From: CAYPHY01 sp964410625
Lineage (GTDB): Bacteria > Chloroflexota > Anaerolineae > Promineifilales > Promineifilaceae
DNA length: 64,000 nt
Assembly: GCA_964410625.1 (NCBI GenBank)
Contig: CAYPHY010000005.1
Span: 124,001-188,000 of the forward strand
Reading direction: 5' to 3'
Part shown: piece after piece, positions 16,371 to 23,497 of the stretch
Numbering within the stretch: position 1 is the first letter of the stretch
Layout: every line of letters starts with the position of its first letter
Translations under genes and position numbers: made by a program
Notes under the pieces: generated by a model
Database searches by the model: none
Seen by the model: the letters and a program-made list of their open reading frames with translations, nothing else
Told to the model about the DNA's origin: nothing

Positions 16371-17597
16371 ATGATTCAAAAACGACTCATCTTCCTGTTA
16401 ACCCTATTCGCATTGATTGGATTTGCCGGTCAGGCGAAGGCTGCTCCCTTAGCCCAGGATGATGAGATTCCACCCGGCTTCCAGTCAGAGGCGAACTTCA
16501 CCTATGGACAGGCGATGGTCTTTCGCCTGACGGTGGCGGAGATGGGCCGGGTGGCAGGCGTTTCGCTCTACTTTCGGCCGCAAGCCTCGATTGACTCCTA
16601 TACCGTTGACGTGCCGATCACACCAGGGGAGACGGTGCAGGCTGAATACATCCTCGATCTAACCCAAACCCGCATTCCCCCCTTTAGCTCGGTGGTCTAT
16701 TGGTGGGAGTTGACGCTGGAAGACGGCCGCGAGCTACTCGTACCAGAGCAACGCATCCAATATGCTGATGATCAATTCGCCTGGCGGGAACAATTGCAGG
16801 GCGGCATCACTGTCTATTGGCCGGGAGATGATCCGGCGTTAGGCCAGATCACCCACAACACGATTGACCGCACCTTGTTGCGCCTGGGCAGCGTATTGCC
16901 GGTGCAGCAAGTGTCGCCGTTCGATGTCTATGTCTATCCCTCAACGGCCGATCTCTCCGCCGCGCTGCGCATTGCCGGGCGCGAATGGCGCGAAGGGGGA
17001 ACGTACCCGGAACTGGGGGTGCTGTTGGTTACGGCGGTGAACGCCAACACGGCCGAGGCCGATCTCAGCCGCACAGTCCCTCGCGAGTTGACCCATCTAT
17101 TGCTCTACCAATATGTTGGCCCCACTTATGAGCAAATTCCCATCTGGCTGCGAGATGGGATAGCGACCTATGTGGCCGCTTATGTCGCCGGTTCGACTGC
17201 GCCCAGCCAGCAGTCGGCGTTGGCGGAATCGGTAGCGGCCGGTGATGTGACGCCCATTGCCGAACTGTGCCAGACAACGGAGGTCGAACTTACCCCGGCA
17301 ATGGCCGCCGAAGGTGAATCATTGGTGCGCTATATCGCTACCTCTTATGGGGATTCGGTGTTACGGCGGCTGGTGGGTGGAATGGCGGCCGGTGAGGATT
17401 GCACGGCCGTGTTGGAGGATGTGCTGGGTATCCCCGTCGAGACCCTGGAAACCAATTGGCTTGCCAGCCTACAGCCAACCACCGCCGCTACTTCCTTCTT
17501 TTCCCAAAACTTGCTGTGGTTGGTGATCATTGCCGCCGGATTCGCGATCATGGGCCTGATGGTCTGGCGGCCGGGCGGGAGACGGGTGGGGAGATAG
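16371..17597 (+). CDS. Exported peptidase-MA-like protein with broken HExxH site
   Basis: 408 residues from ATG 16371 (the frame is open three codons further to a TTG inside the repeat). Signal peptide MIQKRLIFLLTLFALIGFAG with likely cleavage after AKA; C-terminal transmembrane helix NLLWLVIIAAGFAIMGLMVW with a basic tail. The middle resembles the peptidase MA family: PRELTHLLLYQYVG and IPIWLRDGIATYVA. In active members the first motif is HELTH and the second has WLxEG; here Arg replaces the first His and Asp replaces Glu. It is therefore probably an inactive, membrane-anchored relative that binds rather than cuts. The N-terminal beta-rich region (about 30-150) resembles an Ig-like domain. 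Confidence 0.7.
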   Translation: MIQKRLIFLLTLFALIGFAGQAKAAPLAQDDEIPPGFQSEANFTYGQAMVFRLTVAEMGRVAGVSLYFRPQASIDSYTVDVPITPGETVQAEYILDLTQTRIPPFSSVVYWWELTLEDGRELLVPEQRIQYADDQFAWREQLQGGITVYWPGDDPALGQITHNTIDRTLLRLGSVLPVQQVSPFDVYVYPSTADLSAALRIAGREWREGGTYPELGVLLVTAVNANTAEADLSRTVPRELTHLLLYQYVGPTYEQIPIWLRDGIATYVAAYVAGSTAPSQQSALAESVAAGDVTPIAELCQTTEVELTPAMAAEGESLVRYIATSYGDSVLRRLVGGMAAGEDCTAVLEDVLGIPVETLETNWLASLQPTTAATSFFSQNLLWLVIIAAGFAIMGLMVWRPGGRRVGR

Positions 17598-17683
17598 GTG
17601 GCGAGTGGCAGGTGGCAAGGGGCAAGTGACAGCCAATTGTACCGCTTACTGTCTACTGACAACTGCTTACTGCCTTACTGACG
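17591..17683. repeat. Word-iterated element, GGCAGGTGGCAAG and CTTACTGTCTACTGAC words
   Basis: Two different words sit back to back: GTGGCGAGTGGCAGGTGGCA, then GCTTACTGTCTACTGACAAC. The complement of the second occurs at 33850-33875 (AGTAAGCAGTAAGCAGT). It fills the gap before the UGPase gene and overlaps the last codons of the previous gene. Confidence 0.65.
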
Positions 17684-17699
17684 AACAGGAGGTTCTTCA

Positions 17700-19091
17700 A
17701 TGGTGAAACAATCGGCACAGTTTGAACCCCTCGCGTCGCGGATGCGAGAGGAAGGGTTGCCGGAGATATTTATTGACAACTTCGCTGCTTATTACGAGCA
17801 GTTGCTGGCCGGAGAAACGGGGATGATCCCCGAAGCGGCCATTGAACCGGTGAGGGAGTTGCCCAGTACGGAAGATTTTGATCCCCGATTGGCGGAGATC
17901 GGCCGCGCCGCCTTTCCACAGACGGCGTTGATCAAGCTCAATGGTGGCTTGGGAACCGGTATGGGGATGGAGCAAGCCAAGTCCTTGCTGAAGGTTAAAC
18001 AAGATTACACCTTTCTCGATATTATCGCCCACCAGGCGATGCAAGCTGGCGTGCCGCTGGTGCTGATGAACAGTTTTGTCACCGAGGAGGAGTCGCTGGC
18101 CTTGCTGTCGCGCTATGATGGGCTGAATGACGCCGTTCCGCGCAGTTTCTTGCAGCATAAGCAGCCGAAAATCGCCGAGGCCGATCTGGGCCTTGTTTCC
18201 TGGCCGGCCGATCCCTCGCTGGAGTGGTGTCCGCCGGGGCATGGCGATATTTATGTGGCCTTGCAAACCAGCGGCATGTTGCGGCAGTTGCTGGATGCCG
18301 GATATAGCTACGCCTTTGTTTCCAATGCTGATAATTTGGGGGCTGTTTTAGACGCCTCATTGCTGGGATACTTTGCCGAGAGTGGCGCCCCCTTTATGAT
18401 GGAAGTGGCCGAGCGAACAGCGATGGACCGCAAGGGGGGGCATCTGGCGCAACGGCCGTCCGCCAACGGCGCACCCCAGCTCATCCTCCGCGAATCGGCG
18501 CAATGTCCGGCAGAGGATATGGAAGCGTTTCAAGACATCGGCCGCCACCGCTATTTCAACACGAACAATCTCTGGCTGCATTTGCCCTCTTTGCAGCGCG
18601 TGTTGGCGGAGCGTGGCGGCCGTTTGGGTCTGCCGCTGATCCGCAATCGCAAAACGGTTGATCCCCTTGATAAGCAGTCGCCCGGCGTTTACCAGTTGGA
18701 GACGGCCATGGGGTCGGCAATTGCTGTGTTTGAGGGGGCGCGGGCGGTGTGCGTGCCGCGTTCGCGCTTTGCGCCGGTGAAAAAGACGGATGATCTGTTG
18801 GCCGTGCGGTCGGATGCCTATGTGTTGACCGGTGATTTTCGGGTTATCCCCAACCCCGAACGGCGGCTGGGTGAGTTGGTGGTCGAACTTGACCCGGCTT
18901 ACTACCAGTTTATCAGCCAATTTGAAGAACGTTTCCCGCAGGGGCCGCCTTCGCTGGTCCACTGTCGCCGCTTGCGGGTGGTAGGTGATCACTTGTTCTC
19001 TGCTGGTGTTGAGGTGCGGGGCGTCGTGGAACTGCGGAATGAGGACGGCGGGCAGGTAGTTATCCCTGCCGGTACTATTTTGGAAGAATAA
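17700..19091 (+). CDS. UTP-glucose-1-phosphate uridylyltransferase, UDPGP (eukaryote-type) family
   Basis: 463 residues. LIKLNGGLGTGMGMEQAKSL is the nucleotide-binding loop of the UDPGP family, the type common in eukaryotes and unlike bacterial GalU. VPLVLMNSFVTEE, PPGHGDIY, YAFVSNADNLGA and FNTNNLWLHL are further conserved blocks, and the C-terminal beta-helix region ends GVVELRNEDGG. It makes UDP-glucose from UTP and glucose-1-phosphate for glycan synthesis. AACAGGAGGTTCTTCA gives a strong ribosome binding site before ATG 17700. It is downstream of an unrelated exported protein; no operon partner is obvious. Confidence 0.92.
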   Translation: MVKQSAQFEPLASRMREEGLPEIFIDNFAAYYEQLLAGETGMIPEAAIEPVRELPSTEDFDPRLAEIGRAAFPQTALIKLNGGLGTGMGMEQAKSLLKVKQDYTFLDIIAHQAMQAGVPLVLMNSFVTEEESLALLSRYDGLNDAVPRSFLQHKQPKIAEADLGLVSWPADPSLEWCPPGHGDIYVALQTSGMLRQLLDAGYSYAFVSNADNLGAVLDASLLGYFAESGAPFMMEVAERTAMDRKGGHLAQRPSANGAPQLILRESAQCPAEDMEAFQDIGRHRYFNTNNLWLHLPSLQRVLAERGGRLGLPLIRNRKTVDPLDKQSPGVYQLETAMGSAIAVFEGARAVCVPRSRFAPVKKTDDLLAVRSDAYVLTGDFRVIPNPERRLGELVVELDPAYYQFISQFEERFPQGPPSLVHCRRLRVVGDHLFSAGVEVRGVVELRNEDGGQVVIPAGTILEE

Positions 19092-19100
19092 TCGCTAAAA

Positions 19101-19172
19101 ATGAACACCAAGACACGAAGACACCACGCTTCTTTACCTCCATCTTTGTGTCTTTGACGCTTTGTGGCGCAA
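19101..19172. repeat. Word-iterated hairpin, ACACCAAGACACGAAGACACC family
   Basis: AACACCAAGACACGAAGACA on the left faces CTTTGTGTCTTTGACGCTTT on the right. It lies between UGPase and the F420-type reductase and reaches to just before that gene's ribosome binding site. Confidence 0.65.
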
Positions 19173-19190
19173 TGTTCAGGAGTAAATAAA

Positions 19191-19820
19191 TTGAAAATCG
19201 CAATTATTGGCACGGGAAGTGTGGGGCGAGCGTTGGGTCTTAGCTGGGCGCGGCTGGGACACGAGATTGTTTTCGGTTCGCGAGAGCCGGGACAGGAGAA
19301 ATGTCAGGCGTTGGTGGCCGAAGCGGGCGAGAGGGCAACGGCCGCCACCATCCCCGAAGCCGTTGCCGCGGGAGATCTGGTTGCCATCACAACGCCCTGG
19401 GCTGCAGTGGAAGATGTCATCCGGCAAGGGGGCGACTGGACAGGTAAGATCATCATTGATTGCACCAATCCGATTGCTCCAGGTCTGCGGCTGGCCGTTG
19501 GCGGCGATACATCGGGCGCGGAGCTGCTTGCTGGTTGGGCGACAGGCGGCCGTGTCGTCAAGGCATTTAACACAACGGGCTGGGAAAATATGATGAGTCC
19601 CGTCTATGATGGGATAGGATTGACGATGTTTATTGCCGGGGATGAGATGGAGGCGAAAGCGGCCGTGCGCCGTCTGGCCGAAAGCATGGGCTTTGAGGTA
19701 GCCGATGTGGGCGCATTGGAAACGGCCCGCTTCCTTGAACCAATGGCCCTGGCCTGGATTAGCCTCGCTGCCCGTCAGGGGTGGGGGCGCAACATGGGCT
19801 TTAAGTTGCTACAACGCTAA
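19191..19820 (+). CDS. NADPH-dependent F420 reductase family protein (Rossmann)
   Basis: 209 residues from TTG 19191, chosen because CAGGAGT sits seven bases upstream and the Rossmann fold begins at once (KIAIIGTGSVGRALGLSWAR). The family (F420H2:NADP oxidoreductase-like, COG2085) binds NADPH through this motif; VFGSREPG and CTNPIAPGL, KAFNTTGWENM are conserved blocks. It either reduces coenzyme F420 or another substrate; F420 genes are not in view, so substrate is open. It is followed only ten bases later by the ThDP enzyme, suggesting co-transcription. Confidence 0.82.
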   Translation: MKIAIIGTGSVGRALGLSWARLGHEIVFGSREPGQEKCQALVAEAGERATAATIPEAVAAGDLVAITTPWAAVEDVIRQGGDWTGKIIIDCTNPIAPGLRLAVGGDTSGAELLAGWATGGRVVKAFNTTGWENMMSPVYDGIGLTMFIAGDEMEAKAAVRRLAESMGFEVADVGALETARFLEPMALAWISLAARQGWGRNMGFKLLQR

Positions 19821-19830
19821 GGGGGATTCA

Positions 19831-21528
19831 ATGGAAAACGATCAGCAAAGCAAACCAACGACAGTCGCTCGTTTTATCGCTGAAACGCTGCATGGCTATG
19901 GAGTCAGCCACGTCTTTTACGTAGACGCCATCCTACGCAAGACGATGGTAGAGTTGGAAGAATTGGGCATCCGCCGGGTGATCACCCATTCCGAGAAGGC
20001 GGCCGCCTACATGGCCGATGGCTATGCTCGTGTGTCCGGCAAGCCAGGGGTGTGCATGGCGCAGTCCGTCGGCGCTGCTAATCTGGCCGCCGGTCTGCAA
20101 GACGCCTATCTCGGCCGTTCGCCGGTCATCGCCCTCACCGGCAAAAAGCCACCGCTCTTCCAAGAGCGCAACGCCTACCAGGAAATTGAACATGCCCCGC
20201 TGTTTGCCCCTGTCACGAAGTATAATGCGGATGTCGTCGCGCCTGCTCAGTTGCCTTATTTCTTGCGCCAGGCGTTTCGCGAGGCGACAATCAGCGCACC
20301 ACGACCGGTGCATCTCGATTTGCTGGGGCATAGCGGCCGACCGCTGGAAGCGGCCGAAGCCTTTTTCCCCGTCGTTGTTGAGGGACCTTTCACCCACTAT
20401 CCCCCCTTTCGCCCAATTCCTGATGACGCTTCGATTGAGCGGGCGGCCGAGGCCATTGCCGCTGCGCAACGGCCGGTAATAGTGGCTGGCGGCGGCGTGC
20501 GGATTTCTTCGGCGGCGGCCGAGGTCGTTGCTTTGGCCGAAAAGCTGTCTATCCCAGTTGCCACCTCGGTCAACGGCAAGGGGACGATCTTGGATGGGCA
20601 TCCGCTCAGCGTTGGTGTGGTTGGCTCTTACTCCGCCCGCTGTGCCAACCAGGTGGTGTCTGAGGCCGATCTGGTGATGTTCATTGGCAGCAACACGGGC
20701 GACCAGGTGACCTATGATTGGCGAATCCCCGCGCCAGGAACGGCCGTTGTGCAGATTGATATTGATCCGGCGGAACTCGGCCGTAACTATGCCAATACGA
20801 TTGGCGTGTTGGGGGATGCAAAGGCGGCCGTCAGCAAGTTAACGGCCGCGCTTGACGGGAAACCGGCCAATGCCACCTGGATAGAGCGCGTGCAAGCGTT
20901 GGTCAATGCCTGGAATGATGAAATCGAGTCGTTGCGCCAATCCAGCGATACGCCGATCCGGCCGGAACGCCTCTGCAAGGAAGTCAGCGACGTTCTGCCG
21001 GAAGATGGCGTTCTGGTTGCTGATACCGGCTACTCCGCCATTTGGACGGCGACGATGGTGCGGTTGACTCATCCTGGACAAACTTACCTCCGTGCTGCCG
21101 GGTCGCTTGGCTGGTCGTTTCCTGCTGCATTGGGCGTTAAATGCGCTGTCCCTGACCGGCCAGTGATCTGCTTCACCGGTGATGGTGGCTTTTGGTACCA
21201 TCTCAGCGAATTGGAAACCGCCCGCCGTTACCAGATCAACACGGTGACGATCATCAACAACAACGGCGGACTGGCGCAGGGGATACCTGATGTCCATGCC
21301 ATGTATGGCAATCGCCCTGGCAATCCCGGCGAACTCTATCGCTTTGAACCGGTTAGCTTTGCGCGTATTGCCGAGGAAATGGGCTGTTTGGGTCTGCGCG
21401 TGGAGCAACCGGATGAGATTAGGGGGGCGATTGAACAGGCGTTGGCGGCCGAAAGACCGGCCGTTGTCGAGGTGATGAGCGGTCTGGACTATCGCGCTCC
21501 CGCCCCCTGGCTGCCCGTTAATGAGTAG
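19831..21528 (+). CDS. ThDP-dependent enzyme of the acetolactate synthase/benzoylformate decarboxylase class
   Basis: 565 residues from ATG 19831 (GGGGG-ATTCA upstream). Three domains in order: PYR domain with the catalytic glutamate in HSEKAAAYMADGYAR; central domain with PVIVAGGGVRISSAAAEVVAL; PP domain with GDGGFWYHLSELETA ending in INNN, the GDG-x(n)-N metal/ThDP motif. No ilvN-type regulatory subunit follows, so a catabolic or specialised carboligase/decarboxylase is as likely as acetolactate synthase for valine/isoleucine. Ten bases separate it from the reductase upstream, which may act on its product; this is inference from position only. Confidence 0.85.
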   Translation: MENDQQSKPTTVARFIAETLHGYGVSHVFYVDAILRKTMVELEELGIRRVITHSEKAAAYMADGYARVSGKPGVCMAQSVGAANLAAGLQDAYLGRSPVIALTGKKPPLFQERNAYQEIEHAPLFAPVTKYNADVVAPAQLPYFLRQAFREATISAPRPVHLDLLGHSGRPLEAAEAFFPVVVEGPFTHYPPFRPIPDDASIERAAEAIAAAQRPVIVAGGGVRISSAAAEVVALAEKLSIPVATSVNGKGTILDGHPLSVGVVGSYSARCANQVVSEADLVMFIGSNTGDQVTYDWRIPAPGTAVVQIDIDPAELGRNYANTIGVLGDAKAAVSKLTAALDGKPANATWIERVQALVNAWNDEIESLRQSSDTPIRPERLCKEVSDVLPEDGVLVADTGYSAIWTATMVRLTHPGQTYLRAAGSLGWSFPAALGVKCAVPDRPVICFTGDGGFWYHLSELETARRYQINTVTIINNNGGLAQGIPDVHAMYGNRPGNPGELYRFEPVSFARIAEEMGCLGLRVEQPDEIRGAIEQALAAERPAVVEVMSGLDYRAPAPWLPVNE

Positions 21529-21550
21529 ATGTACGGAATTTTAACCATTT

Positions 21551-21581
21551 TGTAGCTTTTTTGAAAAGTTGTGTTATAGTT
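21551..21581 (+). promoter_or_regulatory. Putative promoter for the RRM gene leader
   Basis: TATAGT near 21575 is a good -10 box; TTGTAG at 21551 is a possible -35 with a long 19-base spacer. The region is AT-rich and directly precedes the structured leader. Confidence 0.4.
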
Positions 21582-21586
21582 AGCTT

Positions 21587-21719
21587 CGGTTGTCAAAGAA
21601 CAGCCGTGAGAGCGACCTTGTATGGAAGATAACGGTCTGTGCCACGCGTGTGGCTAATTCCGGTCGCTCGTGTTGTCGGAACAGAGTTGGGCCAATCGTT
21701 CAGACGGTTGGCCCTTTTT
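21587..21719 (+). promoter_or_regulatory. Structured 5' leader with internal terminator upstream of the RRM gene
   Basis: Three hairpins in a row: CGGTTGT...ACAGCCG (21587-21606, one G-U pair); GAGCGACC...GGTCGCTC (21610-21669) with an inner GCCAC-GCGT-GTGGC (21641-21654); and GGGCCAA...TTGGCCC followed by six T (21689-21718), a terminator-like hairpin. The terminator is about 50 bases before the GTG start, so it can act as an attenuator or end a small RNA of about 140 bases. I do not recognise a known riboswitch class. Confidence 0.6.
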
Positions 21720-21770
21720 TGTTCCAAAATTAGTTGGTCCACCTGTGTGGAAACGGAGATTTGTAGTCAA

Positions 21771-22100
21771 GTGAATATTTACGTAGGAAACCTGTCATTC
21801 GACACCACTGAAGACGACTTGCGTGACGCTTTTGCGGCTCACGGTGAGGTTACGTCAGCAGCAGTCATCACCGATAAGTATAGCGGCCGCTCGCGAGGCT
21901 TCGGCTTTGTGGAAATGGCCAACAACGCTGAAGCAAATGCCGCCATTGCTGCCCTAAATGGGACCGAGTTGGACGGCCGCACGCTAAACGTCAACGAAGC
22001 ACGGCCGCGCACCGAAGGTGGCGGCGGCAATCGTGGTGGCGGAAACCGCGGTGGCGGTGGTTACAATCGTGGCGGTGGCGACCGTCGTCGCGATTGGTAA
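21771..22100 (+). CDS. Small RNA-binding protein: one RRM plus Gly/Arg-rich tail
   Basis: 109 residues from GTG 21771 (ACGGAGATTTGTAGTCAA upstream). RNP2 is NIYVGNLS and RNP1 is RGFGFVEM; the domain spans about 1-80. The tail is RGG-like (NRGGGNRGGGGYNRGGGDRR). This layout is known from cyanobacterial Rbp proteins, which bind RNA and are often cold-induced, and from plant glycine-rich proteins. The long leader with a terminator-like hairpin suggests control by premature termination, possibly by the protein itself. It is followed by a strong terminator and then by the acquired defence-like island. Confidence 0.92.
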   Translation: MNIYVGNLSFDTTEDDLRDAFAAHGEVTSAAVITDKYSGRSRGFGFVEMANNAEANAAIAALNGTELDGRTLNVNEARPRTEGGGGNRGGGNRGGGGYNRGGGDRRRDW

Positions 22101-22121
22101 TCCATAGGTAGTTAATCAAGC

Positions 22122-22157
22122 AAAAAAAGCCCTCAAGTTATCTTGAGGGCTTTTTTT
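22122..22157 (+). terminator. Rho-independent terminator after the RRM gene
   Basis: AGCCCTCAAG-TTAT-CTTGAGGGCT followed by a run of T; the stem is flanked by A-run and T-run, so it is bidirectional. It marks the left border of the AT-rich island. Confidence 0.9.
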
Positions 22158-22254
22158 ATTTTCAGGAGTGACAGAGTAAATAATTTCCATTATAATGCAA
22201 ATCACGTCCATTGTATGCCACATTCTTTTCAACCGAAAACAGCTTGTAGTAAAA

Positions 22255-23493
22255 ATGACGGGTATAACCAGAACTGATTGGCGGGCTATTGCCCGCCGAG
22301 TGCAAATGGGCAAATGCACACCCATTATAAGTGACCGCTGGTATAGTCATCTTTTACCAGATTACGACCAATTGTCCTCTGCCTGGGCCAAAGATATTGA
22401 TTACCCTTTAGGTGATTCTTTCTCACTCACTCGTTTGGCCCAATATCTGAGCATTACCATCGGAGATAGCAGCGCAAAAGAAGAATTCTTAACCTTCATT
22501 AAAGCATACTACATTGCTAAAAAGCTGGGCAAAACGAGTGATCAAGTCGTTTCTGAGCATGGGCAGCGATTGATTGATATTCCTCTCTCGTCCGTTATTA
22601 CACGTATGGGATACGGGACTGAAAGTTCAAATGGTGTCGAACCACTACAGCTTATAGCACAGTTGCCCTCACCAATTTACCTTACCACTAGTTATTTCAA
22701 TTTTATTGAGCTTGCTCTACAAAAACAGCATCGGCAACCACAAGCAGAGTTATGCATCTGGAATGATAATATACGCGGAGTCTCAGATGATAGCATAAAC
22801 TCGCTCCCTTCACTGCATTACTTGATTGCTCAGTCATTTAATAGTGATGAATTGCAAGACCTGTGTTTACGATTAGGGGAGGAATATGAGAATATACCAG
22901 GGACAGGAAGGGCAGCTAAGGCACGAGAACTTGTTTTATATATGCAACGCCGCCAGCGACTACCAGCTCTTGTTGAACTGGCAAAACAGTTTCGACCAAC
23001 GTTGAAATGGCCTGACCTATTACTTTCATCGCCCATGGATAGTGGTATAGCAGACGCATGGAAGTCGGTTTTCCGAGAGAACAGTTCCTATCGCCCTACG
23101 CCTGAAAATCCGCTAGTTTATCACCTTTATGGAGTTGAAACTTATCCGCGTCTGATGGTCCTGAGCGAAGATAATCACCTAGACTTTCTCATTAGAATCT
23201 CGCAGGAAAGACGGCTGATTCCGCCTATAATTGCCCAAGCACTCGAGGATTCATCGCTTCTGTTGCTAGGTTATCGAATACACGATTGGGATTTTCGCAC
23301 TATATTCAGGGGGTTGATCTCTTCTCGACGTGGTGTTCGTCGAGAAGTGAGTATTGCAATTCAGTTGGAGCCGGAAGCATACACCAGTGAGGCCCAGAAA
23401 TACCTAGAGCACTATTTCCGTGAAGTCGAATTTAAGGTTTTTTGGGGAACACCGTTCGATTTCATTGCTGAATTAACGAAGTACCTGAACTGA
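22255..23493 (+). CDS. SIR2-like protein with an inserted effector-associated domain (EAD)
   Basis: 412 residues from ATG 22255; an upstream in-frame ATG at 22195 is possible, and neither has a strong ribosome binding site. The SIR2-like fold is split: N-terminal part with CTPIISDRW and IYLTTSYFNFIELAL (the place of the usual TTNYD), then YHLYG, LVLSEDNHLDFL-like MVLSEDNHLDFLI and SLLLLGYRIHDWDFR of the C-terminal part. Between them (residues about 190-248) sits SFNSDELQDLCLRLGEEYEN plus IPGTGRAAKARELVLYMQRR, a typical death-like effector-associated domain of bacterial conflict systems. Asn of TTN is Ser here, so NADase activity is not certain. The gene is AT-richer than its surroundings and has no CGGCCG. 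Four bases separate it from the nSTAND1 gene. Confidence 0.82.
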   Translation: MTGITRTDWRAIARRVQMGKCTPIISDRWYSHLLPDYDQLSSAWAKDIDYPLGDSFSLTRLAQYLSITIGDSSAKEEFLTFIKAYYIAKKLGKTSDQVVSEHGQRLIDIPLSSVITRMGYGTESSNGVEPLQLIAQLPSPIYLTTSYFNFIELALQKQHRQPQAELCIWNDNIRGVSDDSINSLPSLHYLIAQSFNSDELQDLCLRLGEEYENIPGTGRAAKARELVLYMQRRQRLPALVELAKQFRPTLKWPDLLLSSPMDSGIADAWKSVFRENSSYRPTPENPLVYHLYGVETYPRLMVLSEDNHLDFLIRISQERRLIPPIIAQALEDSSLLLLGYRIHDWDFRTIFRGLISSRRGVRREVSIAIQLEPEAYTSEAQKYLEHYFREVEFKVFWGTPFDFIAELTKYLN

Positions 23494-23497
23494 GCAA

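Noticed and set aside
21587..21719. Known riboswitch or 6S/SRP RNA
   Set aside because: Hairpin pattern and loops do not match cores I know; left as an unclassified structured leader.
22195..22254. Upstream ATG for the SIR2-like gene
   Set aside because: Twenty extra residues without family likeness; kept only as an alternative start.
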